A stretch of DNA of 64,000 bases from Tieghemostelium lacteum (GCA_001606155.1 LODT01000025.1:1-64000); one strand, 5' to 3'; positions 23,321-34,639 are shown, counted from the stretch's first letter. Notes: a model not told the origin generated them from the sequence alone. Translations and numbers: made by a program.

Positions 23321-23713
23321 TTATTTATGAGTCCATTTCTCACCACAACTACAACACACATAAAATAAAGTCATACCTGTGGTGGCAGTCATTGATCTAA
23401 AAAATGCTGCTTCACGACCACCACATGATGGACATTTTGCAGCTTTGGTTCTAGGTAGTGTAGGATCTGATGCTATATCTTGTGAAACATGTGTTCTCTC
23501 TATAACTGAATGCTTAATTTCATTTACATATACACAATTACTTGGTGCATCTTCTTTGTGATCGCAAATTCTGCATGCTAATATTAATGTCTGACTGTCT
23601 TTATCTGACTTTGGATATAACATATTATTGCTATAAATATAATATTAGTTAAATGAAAGTTATTGACGACAATACAAAAATCAATGAACATACCATTCAC
23701 TACAGAAATTCAT
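23321..23713 (-). CDS. RNA polymerase II subunit RPB9
   Basis: Exon 1 is only 20 bp (23713-23694, ATG to TG). Exon 2 is 23630-23321. The junction rebuilds the first zinc site as FCSECNNMLYP. The product is 109 residues. Zinc ribbon 1 uses C4, C7 and the CRIC pair. Zinc ribbon 2 uses CPSCG and CCSCG, in the TFIIS-like layout with DPTLPRT before it. RPB9 is a small Pol II subunit at the jaw, acting in start-site choice, fidelity and TFIIS-stimulated cleavage. The tiny first exon is missed if only long frames are read, so the start is the weakest point, but the rebuilt zinc site supports it strongly. Confidence 0.92.
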
Positions 23714-23753
23714 TTTTCATTAAAAAAAATTAACAAAAAAAAATTTTTATTTT

Positions 23754-26296
23754 TTATCTTTGATTATTTTTCGATAATAACCAATCATAAATATAATATG
23801 GATTAGTTGAAGCATTTGGGATATAAATTGAATTCCAAATATTATGAATATTTAGATTGGTTTCAGTGTAAATAGGAGATGGAGACATAGAGGATATACC
23901 ATTAATCCAATCAGTTGTAAAATGCTTATCGACAGTAGGATCATTTTTATCATGAAAAGCCCAAATTGGAATATGAGATAAGATAAAACTACTAAAAGGA
24001 TCAGTAGTCTCAGGGACATTTGCAGAGGATATTGGTACAATAGCAGCTAATAGATTAGCGTTAGCTAAAGAAGCTGAAGCATAAGTCCAAACACCACCAC
24101 CGCCCATGCTGACACCTGTTAAATAAATTCTAGTTTGATCACCATGTTGTGAATAACTCTGTCCAAGTCTTACGGCTGCATCAACCTCAGGTGCTGACCA
24201 CCAAAATTCTGTTTGTGGACTCAATACGATGAATGGGAAATTTTGTGGCCATTGATGATTTTCTATCAAATAGGGAATAGTTGCATCAGCTGCACTTCTA
24301 ATTATTTGTAAATTCTCAATTGCTGGTGCTGCTTTTTGACCTGATCCATGAAGGAAAATTAATATTGGGAATTTAGTACCATTACCATATCCCTGAGGTA
24401 AATATTCCAAGTAATACATCATATGTCCCCATTGAGTTTTTACAAATGATTTAGATGTTTGGCTATTTATATTACCTCCACCTGATGATGATGTTGTTGT
24501 TGTTGTTGTTACTGCGGAAGTGGTGCCAGTAGTTGTTGTAGTTGGGGCTGCTCCTGTTGTAGATGTAGTTGAAATAGTTGTACTTGCAGTAGTAGAAGTA
24601 GTAGCGGTAGTAGTAGTAGTAGTAGAAGTGGTATATGGAGTAATAACACCTCTATTAGTAGAAGTATATTGAAGTAACCAAGTATATAAATTCAATGAAG
24701 AGGGATTGGATACAGCATAAGCAGTAGTAAAAGAATTTACACCACCAGTTGGATTTAAAGTTACTTTTGGTGCAGGTACAATAGCTTGTGAATTTAGATA
24801 GTTAACCCAAGCTGATTGATATGATGGATCAACATTTGGATCATCTTGATTAGTATAGAACCAAGTAGGAACTGATTGGGAATCCATATTATTTGCATTA
24901 ATAGTCGAGACAGATTCAAATATTCTAACCATGTGTACAGCTGCAATAGTACTTGCTCTAGTTGAAGTAGAAAATAGTCTTTGTGCACCAACTGCACCTC
25001 TACCTTGACCAGTAACATATATTCTAGTGTTATCAATAATGGAACTGTAGTTTAACATTAGATCATCAAATACAGCAACTGAATTATCCCAGTTTCCTTG
25101 ATTAGTTTGTGGTGCCAATACCAAGAATGGATATGAACTTGGCCAAACTTGATCTTTAATCAATTTTGGTAATGATTGAGTAGTAATCTTATCCAAATCA
25201 GTAGTTGATCCAGTTCCATATGCATCAAATCCATGTAAAAATACAATTACTGGATATTTATTATTGTTAGAAAATGATGGTATATATTCCCACAAACCAT
25301 AACTTGGTCTTGATCTCTTAGTAAATGTACCAAATGCTATTGTTCCTGTTGTACTAGATGATGTAGTGGTAGTTGTAGGAGTAGCAGTAGTAGTAGTAGT
25401 AGTAGTTGGTCCAGTTGTTGATACAGCAGAGGTAGTAGATGTAGTAGACACAGTAGAGGTAGTAGAGGGTGATCTCACATTGGTAAATTGTAACATCCAA
25501 CTATAGATATTATATGGATTATTAGGAAGTGGGTTATAAGTTTGATCCCAAATAGAATGTCCCAAACCAGGATATTCAGTAAAAATCTGTGGTGGGGTCA
25601 TACCAAGTGATATTAACTTATTCTTAACTCTAAGACCATCAGTATACCAACTATCTTCAGTACCGATAAATGACCATATTGGAAGATGGCTATTAACAAT
25701 ATTCAAAGCCTGTTGATCATTAGCAAAATTACCTGCATGACAAACAGTTACCATTGCTGCTATTGAATTGGCTGCAGTTAAACTAGAACCAGCATAAATT
25801 ATTGATCCAATACCACCAGCACTTAGACCTGTCAAATAAACACGTGACATATCGACATTAGCACCATGTCTAGCTACTAAAATATTCATAATACCTTGTA
25901 CATCAGGTGCAGTTGCCCAACCACTCCAAACCTGTGGAGAAATTACAATGAATGGTAAACTAATTGGCCATGTATTATCATTAATAAATTTGGGAATTCC
26001 ATTGGCTTTTACATTTTGTAATGATGATTCTGTGTTTCCACCTTCACCGGCTCCATGTAGAAATATAATAACTGGTGCGGCAGTACCATTACCATAGTTT
26101 GGTGGTAGATATTGCAAAAAGTAAACAGATGAACTATTATTATAAAAAAAATGTTAATATTTCTTTTTTTTTTACAACCATAGTTGGTAATCAATTTGAA
26201 TATTTACCTTCCTCTTAAATAGGATTCAGTAGTTTGTGTTAAAGTAAATGAATAATTGATAAGATAAAATAAACAAATTATTATTAATAATTTCAT
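23754..26296 (-). CDS. Secreted triple-repeat esterase (LpqC/feruloyl-esterase-like alpha/beta hydrolase)
   Basis: Exon 1 (26296-26208) encodes a signal peptide, MKLLIIICLFYLINYSF. Exon 2 (26133-23754) encodes the rest, for 822 residues in total. Three alpha/beta-hydrolase copies, each with a FLHG oxyanion loop, are joined by Thr-rich linkers. Copy 1 has nucleophile GLSAG (Ser ~134), an acid in GTEDSW and His in GLGHSIW. Copy 3 has GVSMG, KNDPTVD and NIHNIW. Copy 2 has GQGRG in place of GxSxG and no His in the last loop, so it should be catalytically dead. Related single-domain proteins are secreted polyester or feruloyl esterases. Release of esters from food bacteria or plant debris is an inference. 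Poly-Thr linkers are likely O-glycosylated. Confidence 0.8.
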
Positions 26297-26586
26297 TTTT
26301 TAAATGGAGCTATAATTTTTTTTGAATGCCAATTATTAATTTATATTATTTAGAATAATTATTTGAAAATGAAGATATCATGATACTTTGGTATTGTGAA
26401 TTTACATATGGAATTAAAAAGATATTTTTGTGTTTCAAAATGTAATTTTATTTAGATATTTTTGGTTTCAAAAAGTAATTTATTTAGATATTTTATGTAC
26501 TTAAAATATCTCTGCAAAAAATTAATTAAGATTTTAAAATAAAATCATCATAAATAATTTCATGAATATCTATCATCATAATGGAT
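26297..26586. other. Intergenic, nothing recognised
   Basis: AT-rich spacer between the esterase start and the 3' end of DDX10. A short direct repeat (TAATTTATTTAGATATTTT-like) occurs twice near 26445-26493. No gene seen. Confidence 0.4.
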
Positions 26587-29169
26587 TTATTTTGATGTAA
26601 ATTTATTTTTTTTAGCTAAAATTTGTAATGCTAGATCTTCTTGTTCATCCATTTGTAATCTCTTTTTACCAGTAATTCTATTATTTTTAGGTGTTGTATC
26701 AATTTCATCTTCTTCATGGAAATCCATTTCATTATCTTCATCATCTTCATCATCTTCATGTTCATTACCTTCACTATCATTATCATCAGGAGTACCTAAT
26801 ACAGCGACAGGGTAGTCCTCATCATTTTCTTTAGATTTATTACCAGAGAGAGCTTGCTTAGCTTGAATTCTTTTCTTTTTTAATCTCTCTTTTTGTATTT
26901 GTTTATCGACAATATCTTCTTTAGCAAGATTTTCTTTTAGAGATTCAAAGTATTCTTTTGGTTTTTGAGAATTATTCAATTTAGTGGCATCACTGTCGGC
27001 AGCCAATAATTTTAGTTTAGAAGGATCACTAATAAAAACATGTTTCTTAACTTTTCTTCTTTCTTTACCAGTTAATTCATCCAATTTAATTTCTCCTTCA
27101 ATATCATGATTTTCTCTCTTTAGAACAAAGAGATTATTTTCATCATCATCATTGTCATTATTAAATTCACCAGAATCTTTGGTTCTTAATTTATCATAGG
27201 TTTCAGAGAGTACATTTGCATTCTTTCTAGACAGTAATTTATCAACTTTACTTAGAGGTTGTTTATTATTTGGAATATCCTCCTCATCAGAATACTCATT
27301 TCCAGAATCATCTTCAGAATCATCATCAGAATTTACCAACCTCTTTCTATCAGAATTATCATCACCATCATCATCATCAATTTTTTTTGATTTTTGTTCT
27401 TTAATTTTTTGTTGAATAGAAGTTACTTGGAAAGACTGATTCTTTGTTGAACTTGTAGATTTACCAAATTGAATTTGAGGAGCACCAATAAGACCCATGG
27501 AATGTGAGTACTTTGAGAAATCTATTTGGTCAATCTTGAATATATCCTTATTATCTTGTCTGTAGACAGAACGTAGATAGGATACAAATGATTTTTGTGC
27601 TAGATATTTTAGATCAGGTTTTTCAGAGAGGAATGCTGTCAATTGTGGTCTGACATCAACCAATTTAGATGGATTTGGTTCCATTACCTCGTATGAGATA
27701 TTCTGTTTATCCAATAGTTTACTGAAATGCTCACGTTCAGTTGGCAGGAGAATAAGCATTGATTGACCATTATCTTGATAACGTGCTGTTCTACCAACTC
27801 TATGAATATAGGTAGCAACATCATCAGGACAATCTACCTGAATTACCCAATTTACAGCTGGAAAGTCTAGACCTCTAGCAGCAATATCAGTGGCAAATAG
27901 TGTACCAGCTTTAGATTTACAAAATTGTTTAAAAACATCCAATCTAGACCATTGTTTCATTCTACCGTGCAGTGGATACAATGTAGTACCTGGATTTAAC
28001 ATTTTAAATGTCTCATGAACGAAACGAACTTGTTTGCACGTAGCAAGAAATACAATTATTTTACTGGTCAAATGTGACTTTATAAAACTATAGAGTACAT
28101 TTAACTTCATTTCCAGATTGACAACACACAATGTCTGTGTGAGATTTTGTGGTGTTGACATTATATCTTTCTGATATACTGAAATATATTCTGGTTCATT
28201 TAAAGACAATCTAGCAAGGTCACTAATGGATTTGGTTTGAGTTGCACTAAAAAGTAGTGTTTGTCTTTCTGATGGTAGATTTTCAATGATACTATTTAGT
28301 GCCTTTGAAAACCCTAAATCCAAAATTCTATCAGCTTCATCTAGTACTAAAATTCTTAAATTCTGACAATCAAAACCAGCAGTTTCGTCCATATGTTGCA
28401 GTAAACGACCTGGTGTTGCAATGAGAATATTCATTGCATTGATCTTCTTTTTCTCTTGTTCAACATCTTTACCACCAATGATTAATCCAGCTGAAAAGTT
28501 ATGATATTTACCAGAAAGTCTAAGTATTTCAAATATCTGTATTGCCAATTCTCTAGTGGGTGCTAATATAATAGCACCAATACCATCATTTCTAGTCCAT
28601 CTACTCTTCCATAATAGTTCAAGTACTGGTATAATATAGGCTAATGTCTTACCAGATCCAGTTTTGGCAGCACCTAATACATCTCTACCACATAGTGAAT
28701 GAGGTATAGATGCTCTTTGAATATCTGTCATTTCAATAAATTTACTCTCTGTCAATGCTTTTATGGTAATTTGTGAAATTGGTAATTCACTAAATTTACT
28801 TGTATTACTTAATGTTATTGGTGATGATGTTGTTGTTCCTTGATTATCAATATTTAGATTGTTTGCAAGGGGGTTGGTACCTCTTTCTGGTGCTTCTTGT
28901 CTGAGTCTCTCTTCAATCATTTCAATTTCTTGAATCTTTTGTTTTAGTGGTTTAAGTTTATTTTCCTTCTTCTTTTCTTTAACTTGTGATTTAAATGAGC
29001 TTCTGTTGTGATAGAGCTTGGATTTTGGTCCATTTTGCTCCTTTCCCATTTTATCATATTTATTCTCTGCAAGTTTTTTTAGTTTTTCTTTATCATCTAT
29101 TTCTTTATTATTACTATTGTTATTTGATTCATTATCATTAATTTTATTCTTGTTCTTTTTAGAGTTCAT
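26587..29169 (-). CDS. ddx10: DEAD-box RNA helicase DDX10/Dbp4
   Basis: A single exon of 860 residues. A charged N-terminal ~125 residues precede the helicase core. Seen in order: F-SELPIS Q-motif region, Walker A AAKTGSGKT, PTRELA, TPGRLL, DEAD in LVLDEADRILDLGF, LLFSATQT, and the C-terminal ATDIAARGLDF and HRVGRTAR motifs. The long acidic/lysine-rich C-terminus with KEYFESL fits DDX10/Dbp4, which works in early 18S pre-rRNA processing with snoRNA release in the nucleolus. The tail carries several Asp/Glu runs. It shares a 104-bp start-to-start region with DDX47, another small-subunit helicase. Confidence 0.93.
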   Translation of the reverse strand: MNSKKNKNKINDNESNNNSNNKEIDDKEKLKKLAENKYDKMGKEQNGPKSKLYHNRSSFKSQVKEKKKENKLKPLKQKIQEIEMIEERLRQEAPERGTNPLANNLNIDNQGTTTSSPITLSNTSKFSELPISQITIKALTESKFIEMTDIQRASIPHSLCGRDVLGAAKTGSGKTLAYIIPVLELLWKSRWTRNDGIGAIILAPTRELAIQIFEILRLSGKYHNFSAGLIIGGKDVEQEKKKINAMNILIATPGRLLQHMDETAGFDCQNLRILVLDEADRILDLGFSKALNSIIENLPSERQTLLFSATQTKSISDLARLSLNEPEYISVYQKDIMSTPQNLTQTLCVVNLEMKLNVLYSFIKSHLTSKIIVFLATCKQVRFVHETFKMLNPGTTLYPLHGRMKQWSRLDVFKQFCKSKAGTLFATDIAARGLDFPAVNWVIQVDCPDDVATYIHRVGRTARYQDNGQSMLILLPTEREHFSKLLDKQNISYEVMEPNPSKLVDVRPQLTAFLSEKPDLKYLAQKSFVSYLRSVYRQDNKDIFKIDQIDFSKYSHSMGLIGAPQIQFGKSTSSTKNQSFQVTSIQQKIKEQKSKKIDDDDGDDNSDRKRLVNSDDDSEDDSGNEYSDEEDIPNNKQPLSKVDKLLSRKNANVLSETYDKLRTKDSGEFNNDNDDDENNLFVLKRENHDIEGEIKLDELTGKERRKVKKHVFISDPSKLKLLAADSDATKLNNSQKPKEYFESLKENLAKEDIVDKQIQKERLKKKRIQAKQALSGNKSKENDEDYPVAVLGTPDDNDSEGNEHEDDEDDEDNEMDFHEEDEIDTTPKNNRITGKKRLQMDEQEDLALQILAKKNKFTSK

Positions 29170-29273
29170 TTTATACTACTAATGATTAGAAAATTTTTTA
29201 ATCAAAAATAAAAACCGACCGAAAGTTTTTATTTTTAATTTTTTTTTTTTCTCAAATTTAAAAGTAATTACAA
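29170..29273. promoter_or_regulatory. Shared 104-bp bidirectional promoter of DDX10 and DDX47
   Basis: Only 104 bp separate the two ATGs. It holds an A-run on one side and an oligo-T run near 29237-29250, the usual start-site element. AAAACCGACCGAAAG near 29209 is the only GC-rich patch and is a candidate common binding site. Co-expression is inferred. Confidence 0.6.
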
Positions 29274-30959
29274 ATGAATAGTAAAACAACACCATCAATC
29301 AAAAATAGAAAAGAAAGACAAGTTGAATCTATTGAAAAAATATTAGATTCTAAAAAGAAACTTCCAAATATCTTGAATAAAAATATAACTACAACTACTA
29401 CTACAACCACAACAAGCAGTTCAAACACAATACCAAAAGAAAAAAAAAATCTAAAAAGAAAATTAGATGAAGAAACTACAATAGTACCAAGTGCAACAGA
29501 AATTGAAAATCATACAACAAAATCTGAAAAAAAAATTGCAATACCACAACATCCAAAGAAAAAAGTTATCTCTAAAGGTGAAGGTGATGAAGATGATGAA
29601 ATTGAGATTAAACATGAAGGTGACCAAGTATTAGTAACCAGTGACAACTCAAAGGAAGAAAGTGAAAAAGCACCAGTTACATTTGAAGAATTGGGAGTTC
29701 ATCCACAGATTGCCGAGGCATGTTATAAATTAGGATATAAAGCTCCAAAAGAGATTCAAAGAGAATCTATACCATGGGCACTTAAAGGTAGAGATATTAT
29801 AGGATTAGCACAAACTGGATCTGGTAAAACTGCAGCATTTGCCATACCAGTACTAGAGAAACTATTAGAACAACCACAAGCACTATTTGCACTAGTTATG
29901 GCACCAACTAGAGAGTTGGCATTTCAAATTGCAGAACAATTTGAGGCATTAGGTGCAATCATTGGTGTTAAATGTTGTGTTTTAGTTGGTGGTATTGATA
30001 CTATGCAACAGAGTTTAGCATTGGCAAAGAAACCACATATTGTAGTTGGTACTCCTGGAAAAGTTCATTATCATCTAGAAAATACTAAAGGTTTCTCTTT
30101 GAGATCTATAAAGTTTCTGGTAATGGATGAAGCCGATCGTCTATTTTCCAATGATTTTGAAGAGGAAATCAATGCCATTCTAAAAGTTATACCAAAAGAG
30201 AGACAGACTTTTCTATTTTCAGCTACAATGACTAGTAAAGTAGCTAAACTACAGAGAGCATCTCTATCCAATCCAGTAAGAGTACAAGTCGCCACAAAAT
30301 ATCAAACTGTAGATACACTTCAACAAAAGTATCTACTCATTCCATACAAGTATAAAGAATGTTATTTAGCATTCATTTTAAATGAGACTGCTGGTAATAG
30401 TACAATTATATTTACATCCACATGTGCTTCCTCTAAAAAGTTAGCTATCCTATTGAGAAATTTAGGATTTGGTGCCATTCCAATTAATGGTGATATGGAT
30501 CAATCTAAACGTTTAGCATCACTAAGTAAATTTAAACAAGGTCAAAAGAATATTCTAGTAGCAACTGATGTTGCTGCTAGAGGTCTTGATATACCCTCTG
30601 TGGATTTAGTAATTAATTTTGATATACCTCAAAATTCAAAAGAATATATTCACAGAGTTGGTAGAACTGCTAGAGCTGGACAAACTGGTAAAGCTATTAT
30701 ATTTGTTACTCAATATGATATAGAATGTTATCAGAGAATTGAATATGTTCTCGGTAAGAAATTAGAAGAATATCCAACTCAGGAGGAAACTGTACTCATA
30801 CTCTTAGAAAGAGTAAACGAAGCCTCTCGTATTGCTTTGAATGAATTAAAAGAAGCTGGGGATGTATCTTCAATGGCTGATGACTCTGAGGAGTCTTCAT
30901 TTAAACAAATTAAAAAGAGAAAAGTAATTAAGAAACAACATAATAAAAAGAAATATTAA
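29274..30959 (+). CDS. ddx47: DEAD-box RNA helicase DDX47/Rrp3
   Basis: A single exon of 561 residues. A lysine-rich, poly-Thr-bearing N-terminus of ~135 residues precedes the core. Motifs: [11 protein letters not shown]-motif, [61 protein letters not shown] and [10 protein letters not shown]. The DTLQQKYL segment is typical for the DDX47/Rrp3 group. The family is needed for early cleavages of the 35S/47S pre-rRNA leading to 18S rRNA. The C-terminus ends in a basic [15 protein letters not shown], a nuclear or nucleolar signal. Confidence 0.93.
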   Translation: MNSKTTPSIKNRKERQVESIEKILDSKKKLPNILNKNITTTTTTTTTSSSNTIPKEKKNLKRKLDEETTIVPSATEIENHTTKSEKKIAIPQHPKKKVISKGEGDEDDEIEIKHEGDQVLVTSDNSKEESEKAPVTFEELGVHPQIAEACYKLGYKAPKEIQRESIPWALKGRDIIGLAQTGSGKTAAFAIPVLEKLLEQPQALFALVMAPTRELAFQIAEQFEALGAIIGVKCCVLVGGIDTMQQSLALAKKPHIVVGTPGKVHYHLENTKGFSLRSIKFLVMDEADRLFSNDFEEEINAILKVIPKERQTFLFSATMTSKVAKLQRASLSNPVRVQVATKYQTVDTLQQKYLLIPYKYKECYLAFILNETAGNSTIIFTSTCASSKKLAILLRNLGFGAIPINGDMDQSKRLASLSKFKQGQKNILVATDVAARGLDIPSVDLVINFDIPQNSKEYIHRVGRTARAGQTGKAIIFVTQYDIECYQRIEYVLGKKLEEYPTQEETVLILLERVNEASRIALNELKEAGDVSSMADDSEESSFKQIKKRKVIKKQHNKKKY

Positions 30960-31028
30960 TATCAATATATATACACTTGTCGTGCAAGAATCTTTTCTGG
31001 GCATATATATTTTACATTTTGAATTTTA

Positions 31029-32201
31029 TTATATTTCGTTTACACACAAGGAAAAATGCATGTTAGTACTTGCAACTCTTTTACCCATTGGTAGATATCT
31101 ACTTCTATATTGAATATTATTTTGATTCCATTCAAAGTTTAACACTTTGGGTTTGGAATCATTGATTATTTTAGCGTCAGTAACATTATTTTGAGTATTA
31201 ATTTTGCTTGTTGAGCTACTTCCTTCATCATTACCTGTAGATGTTGATATGTTTGGTTTTGTAGTTGTTTTAGATGTTGCACTTGTAGTTGTTGTAGTTG
31301 TAGTACCATCATTAGGTGAAGTTGAAGATGATTGATTGTTAATAACCAATTTAGTGAAGCCACGGTTATCATCTATCTGCTCCTGTTCATCTTTTGAGTT
31401 TTCATGCTCTAAGGTTGTTGATGGTTGAAGTGATGATGTTGTATTTGTGGGGGGTGTTTGAGTGTTTTCTGCAGTTGGTTTTCGAATAGAGGCTTGTTGT
31501 GTTGACATTACATACTTGAAATAAATATTCTTATCAGTGGGATTATCTTTTTTTACTTCAAATTTTATAGTAAAAATATCCCAAAGTAATGTAGGTCTAG
31601 AAAAAAACTCACGACCAGATGATATCAATTTAAAGGACTCTGGTATTAATTTTAGAACTTCTAAACTAGTTTGAACACCAGGTACAGGTATTTTTTCACC
31701 AATTTGGTTAACAGTTTTTAGGTTCTCCAAAAACTTTTGAGTTTTTGCTAGATATTCTGATTTTATATTTTTACTTACACCAGAAAATGTGGTTGGTGCA
31801 TCAAAAAGATTAAAGAGAAAATTTAATTGATTAGTTGTAAAGTATTTATAGAGTACCAACTGTATCTCTATTTCTAATTTTTGATCCTCAGGTGCTTCCA
31901 ATTCTGGTATTTCTATAGAATGATTTATAGAGTGGGGGTAATGTTCTTCCTCTTTATCTTCATTTTTATTAGATCGCTCTGAAAAAGTTTCAAATGGGTC
32001 ATTTTCTGTATAACTTGCTGATCCAAATGTGACAATAGTTTGGTTTTTTACTCTGGTGTTCTTTTTGTTTTCTATCAATTTGGATGTTACTATCCAACCG
32101 AGAAAGAATTTATCTAATGAAGCTTTGTTGGTGATTTTGTTACCACCAACTTCTTCCATATCTACTTCAAATTTTTTAAATTTAAAATATACTGTAGGCA
32201 T
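31029..32201 (-). CDS. Dictyostelid protein of unknown function, paralogue A
   Basis: A single exon of 390 residues with no known domain. It shares blocks with the gene at 32465-33400: FLGWIVTSKLIE versus FLGWIISSKIIE, an IEIPELE/IELPELT segment, then VLYKYF/CLYKVF, IGEKIPVPG/IGEFIPLPA and LLWDIFTIKFEVK/FLWDQFQLRFNVK. A Thr/Ser-rich stretch is inserted near residues 235-340. The C-terminal VASTNMHFSLCVNE matches the partner's AISFSLNINEN. There is no signal peptide or membrane span, so it is probably cytosolic. Function cannot be stated. Confidence 0.8.
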   Translation of the reverse strand: MPTVYFKFKKFEVDMEEVGGNKITNKASLDKFFLGWIVTSKLIENKKNTRVKNQTIVTFGSASYTENDPFETFSERSNKNEDKEEEHYPHSINHSIEIPELEAPEDQKLEIEIQLVLYKYFTTNQLNFLFNLFDAPTTFSGVSKNIKSEYLAKTQKFLENLKTVNQIGEKIPVPGVQTSLEVLKLIPESFKLISSGREFFSRPTLLWDIFTIKFEVKKDNPTDKNIYFKYVMSTQQASIRKPTAENTQTPPTNTTSSLQPSTTLEHENSKDEQEQIDDNRGFTKLVINNQSSSTSPNDGTTTTTTTSATSKTTTKPNISTSTGNDEGSSSTSKINTQNNVTDAKIINDSKPKVLNFEWNQNNIQYRSRYLPMGKRVASTNMHFSLCVNEI

Positions 32202-32464
32202 ACTATAGAATATTATTTACAAGTGAGTTAATAATATGGACAGGAAAAAAAAAGAATAAATAAACTTGAACTAATTGAGATATTTTTTACATAAAACAGA
32301 ACTCTGAAAATTCTATTTTTTAAAAAAATTTTCAAAGATTCTAAATCTGATCAAAGTGTGACAAATATCTACAAAAATTAATATCTGAGAAAATGTTTTT
32401 TTATATGCATATCATATTCAATTTATATTTTTATTTTGTGATAGTATATAGTATATAGTATAAT
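32202..32464. promoter_or_regulatory. Intergenic between the two diverging paralogs
   Basis: A 263-bp AT-rich gap that must hold both promoters. A tandem TATAGTATA cluster stands right before ATG 32465. No other signal. Confidence 0.45.
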
Positions 32465-33400
32465 ATGGCATTTTTTACATTAGAACAATTTCATTACACA
32501 CAAGTTAAGGGAGAAGCAGAACCATATTACTTTCTGGGGTGGATCATTTCTTCAAAAATTATTGAGGGAGATACAAAACAAAAATTAGTTTCCTTTGGAT
32601 CAACACCTTCAAAATTATTTCCATCAGCCAAACCATTGAATAATAATCAAAATAATGAAAATAATGAAAATAATGATGATAATGAAAATAAGGATGAAAA
32701 TGGAAAAAGTATAAAAATGGACAATCTAAATACCAACAATAATTATAATAATAATGAGAAAAAAAGTACAAAAAAATCAAAAAACGAAAAAGAGGACAAG
32801 AAACAATGGGTGAAAAAGAGTTATGGCATTGAATTACCAGAGTTAACCAATGAAAATCAAATTCTAACTGCTGAAATTAATTTTTGCCTCTACAAGGTAT
32901 TCAGCGAACAACAATTAGAATATCTACAGCAATTATTCAAATCACCAAGTTCCTTTGATGATTTCTCAAAAAAACTGAGTGATAAGAAATTAGATAACAG
33001 TAAAGCCTTCTTTGATTCTATTCAAAATGTATCAAAGATTGGTGAGTTTATACCTTTACCAGCAGCAGCAAATGCATCATTTGAGGTACTAAAACACATT
33101 CCTCAAGCATTTGAATTTATATCCAATGCCAAGGAATGGTTTGTTTGTCCACCATTTCTATGGGATCAGTTCCAATTAAGATTTAATGTAAAATATAATT
33201 TCAATGGCGATGATAGTGCTATTGTACAGAAAAAGAATTTAATATTTGATATGGCTAAAACTGAGGCAATTAAAGGTTCAAACTCAAATTCACTCAGATT
33301 TAAATGGCATAAACACAATAACTACAAAACTAAAGTTTTAAGATCTCAAGTCAGAGGTGTAACCGCTATTTCTTTCAGTTTAAATATAAATGAAAATTAA
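32465..33400 (+). CDS. Dictyostelid protein of unknown function, paralogue B
   Basis: A single exon of 311 residues, and a diverged head-to-head duplicate of the gene at 31029-32201 (shared blocks listed there). The variable part here is an Asn/Asp/Lys-rich tract (residues ~58-115) placed between the FLGW block and the IELPEL block. Its partner carries a different low-complexity stretch further down. The conserved core is about 150 residues of mixed helix and strand. Its 3' end is 20 bp from that of the malonyltransferase gene. No function recognised. Confidence 0.8.
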   Translation: MAFFTLEQFHYTQVKGEAEPYYFLGWIISSKIIEGDTKQKLVSFGSTPSKLFPSAKPLNNNQNNENNENNDDNENKDENGKSIKMDNLNTNNNYNNNEKKSTKKSKNEKEDKKQWVKKSYGIELPELTNENQILTAEINFCLYKVFSEQQLEYLQQLFKSPSSFDDFSKKLSDKKLDNSKAFFDSIQNVSKIGEFIPLPAAANASFEVLKHIPQAFEFISNAKEWFVCPPFLWDQFQLRFNVKYNFNGDDSAIVQKKNLIFDMAKTEAIKGSNSNSLRFKWHKHNNYKTKVLRSQVRGVTAISFSLNINEN

Positions 33401-33420
33401 AAAAATATAAATTTATCTCT

Positions 33421-34639
33421 TTATTCTGTAGATAAAAGTGGTGATCCATTTTCTTTTAATTCTTTTATAAAGTTTTTGATATCTTGTGAAGTACCAATAT
33501 TAATACATTTATAAGGACTATTCATTTGTTTGAATAAGTCTTTTAAAACTGTATTTGAACCAATTTCAATGAAACAATAATCATCATTTGGAATAGTACT
33601 ATTATTATTATTTTTCCATTCATCTATACACCATTGTAAAGATGGAACCCAACATACAGTTGATACTAATTGTTTTTCTAGTAATTGTCTTAGATTGTCA
33701 TTATTATGTGGTTGGGCAGTTACATTAGAGATTACTAAATTATTTTTTATATCATTTAAAGTTACTTTATCTAATGTATCTTTAAATTCTAGTGAACAAT
33801 CCATCATTAATTGACTGTGAAAAGCAGCACTTACCTCTAGTTTTACCACTTTGCTAAATAACTTCTTTTGTTTTGCCATTGAGATTACAGAGAGTACGGA
33901 TTGCTCCTCACCACTGATTACAATCTGATTAGGTGAATTGATATTCGATATATTGGCCATCAATGTTTTATCATTGTTTAAAAATGTTTTAATTTCATTG
34001 ATTGCACCATTTTCAGCCAACATATTTTGTTTACTCAATAGAGCATACATTACACCTTGTTTACATTGCTTCATTAACTGACCTCTTTTTCTAACTAAAT
34101 TTATAGAGTCTGGGAATGAAATTCTATTACTTGCTAATAATGCTGTATATTCACCCAATGAATGTCCTAAATAGAAATCAAATTTTTTTGTAAATGAATT
34201 AGATAAAGAGTAATCTGCATCATTAAAAGTGCTAGTAGTTGTTTGGAAACCTAATTCTTTTTCTAATATTTTTAAAATTGAAAATGAATGCAATAATAAT
34301 GCTGGTTGTGTATTCTCAGTTTGTTTTAACTCTTCCTAAAGTATAATGTTAATATAGCTAAGGGTAAGTGATAACATAATATCTATTTCACATACACACA
34401 GCTGATCCTTCAAACATAACTTTACTAATTGGAAATTGTAATAATCTATCAGCTTCCTGATATAATTTACTGATATATGGGAAATCTTGGATGAGATCTT
34501 TACCCATTCCAACTATTTGACTTCCTTGACCCGGGAAGAGTAGTGCTAATTTTTTATATGAACTCATTGTTTGGATGAAAATGAAAAAAAGTAATTTGGG
34601 TTTTTTGATTTGGGGAAAAGTGTAATATGAGTTTTTCAT
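33421..34639 (-). CDS. mcat: Malonyl-CoA:ACP transacylase (mitochondrial type II FAS, MCAT/FabD)
   Basis: Exons 34639-34400 and 34335-33421 (donor GTGTGT, phase 0) give 384 residues. The join rebuilds EGSA-EELKQTENTQPALL, the family block. PGQGSQ is at ~36-41, the nucleophile Ser is in GHSLGE (~139), and the catalytic His is in AAFHS (~253). It loads malonyl groups onto ACP in mitochondrial fatty-acid synthesis. ATG 34639 adds 24 residues (Lys, Phe, Tyr, few acids) before a second in-frame ATG at 34567; the extension could be a mitochondrial targeting sequence, so I keep the longer form. Asn-rich insertion near the C-terminus is a lineage habit. Confidence 0.9.
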
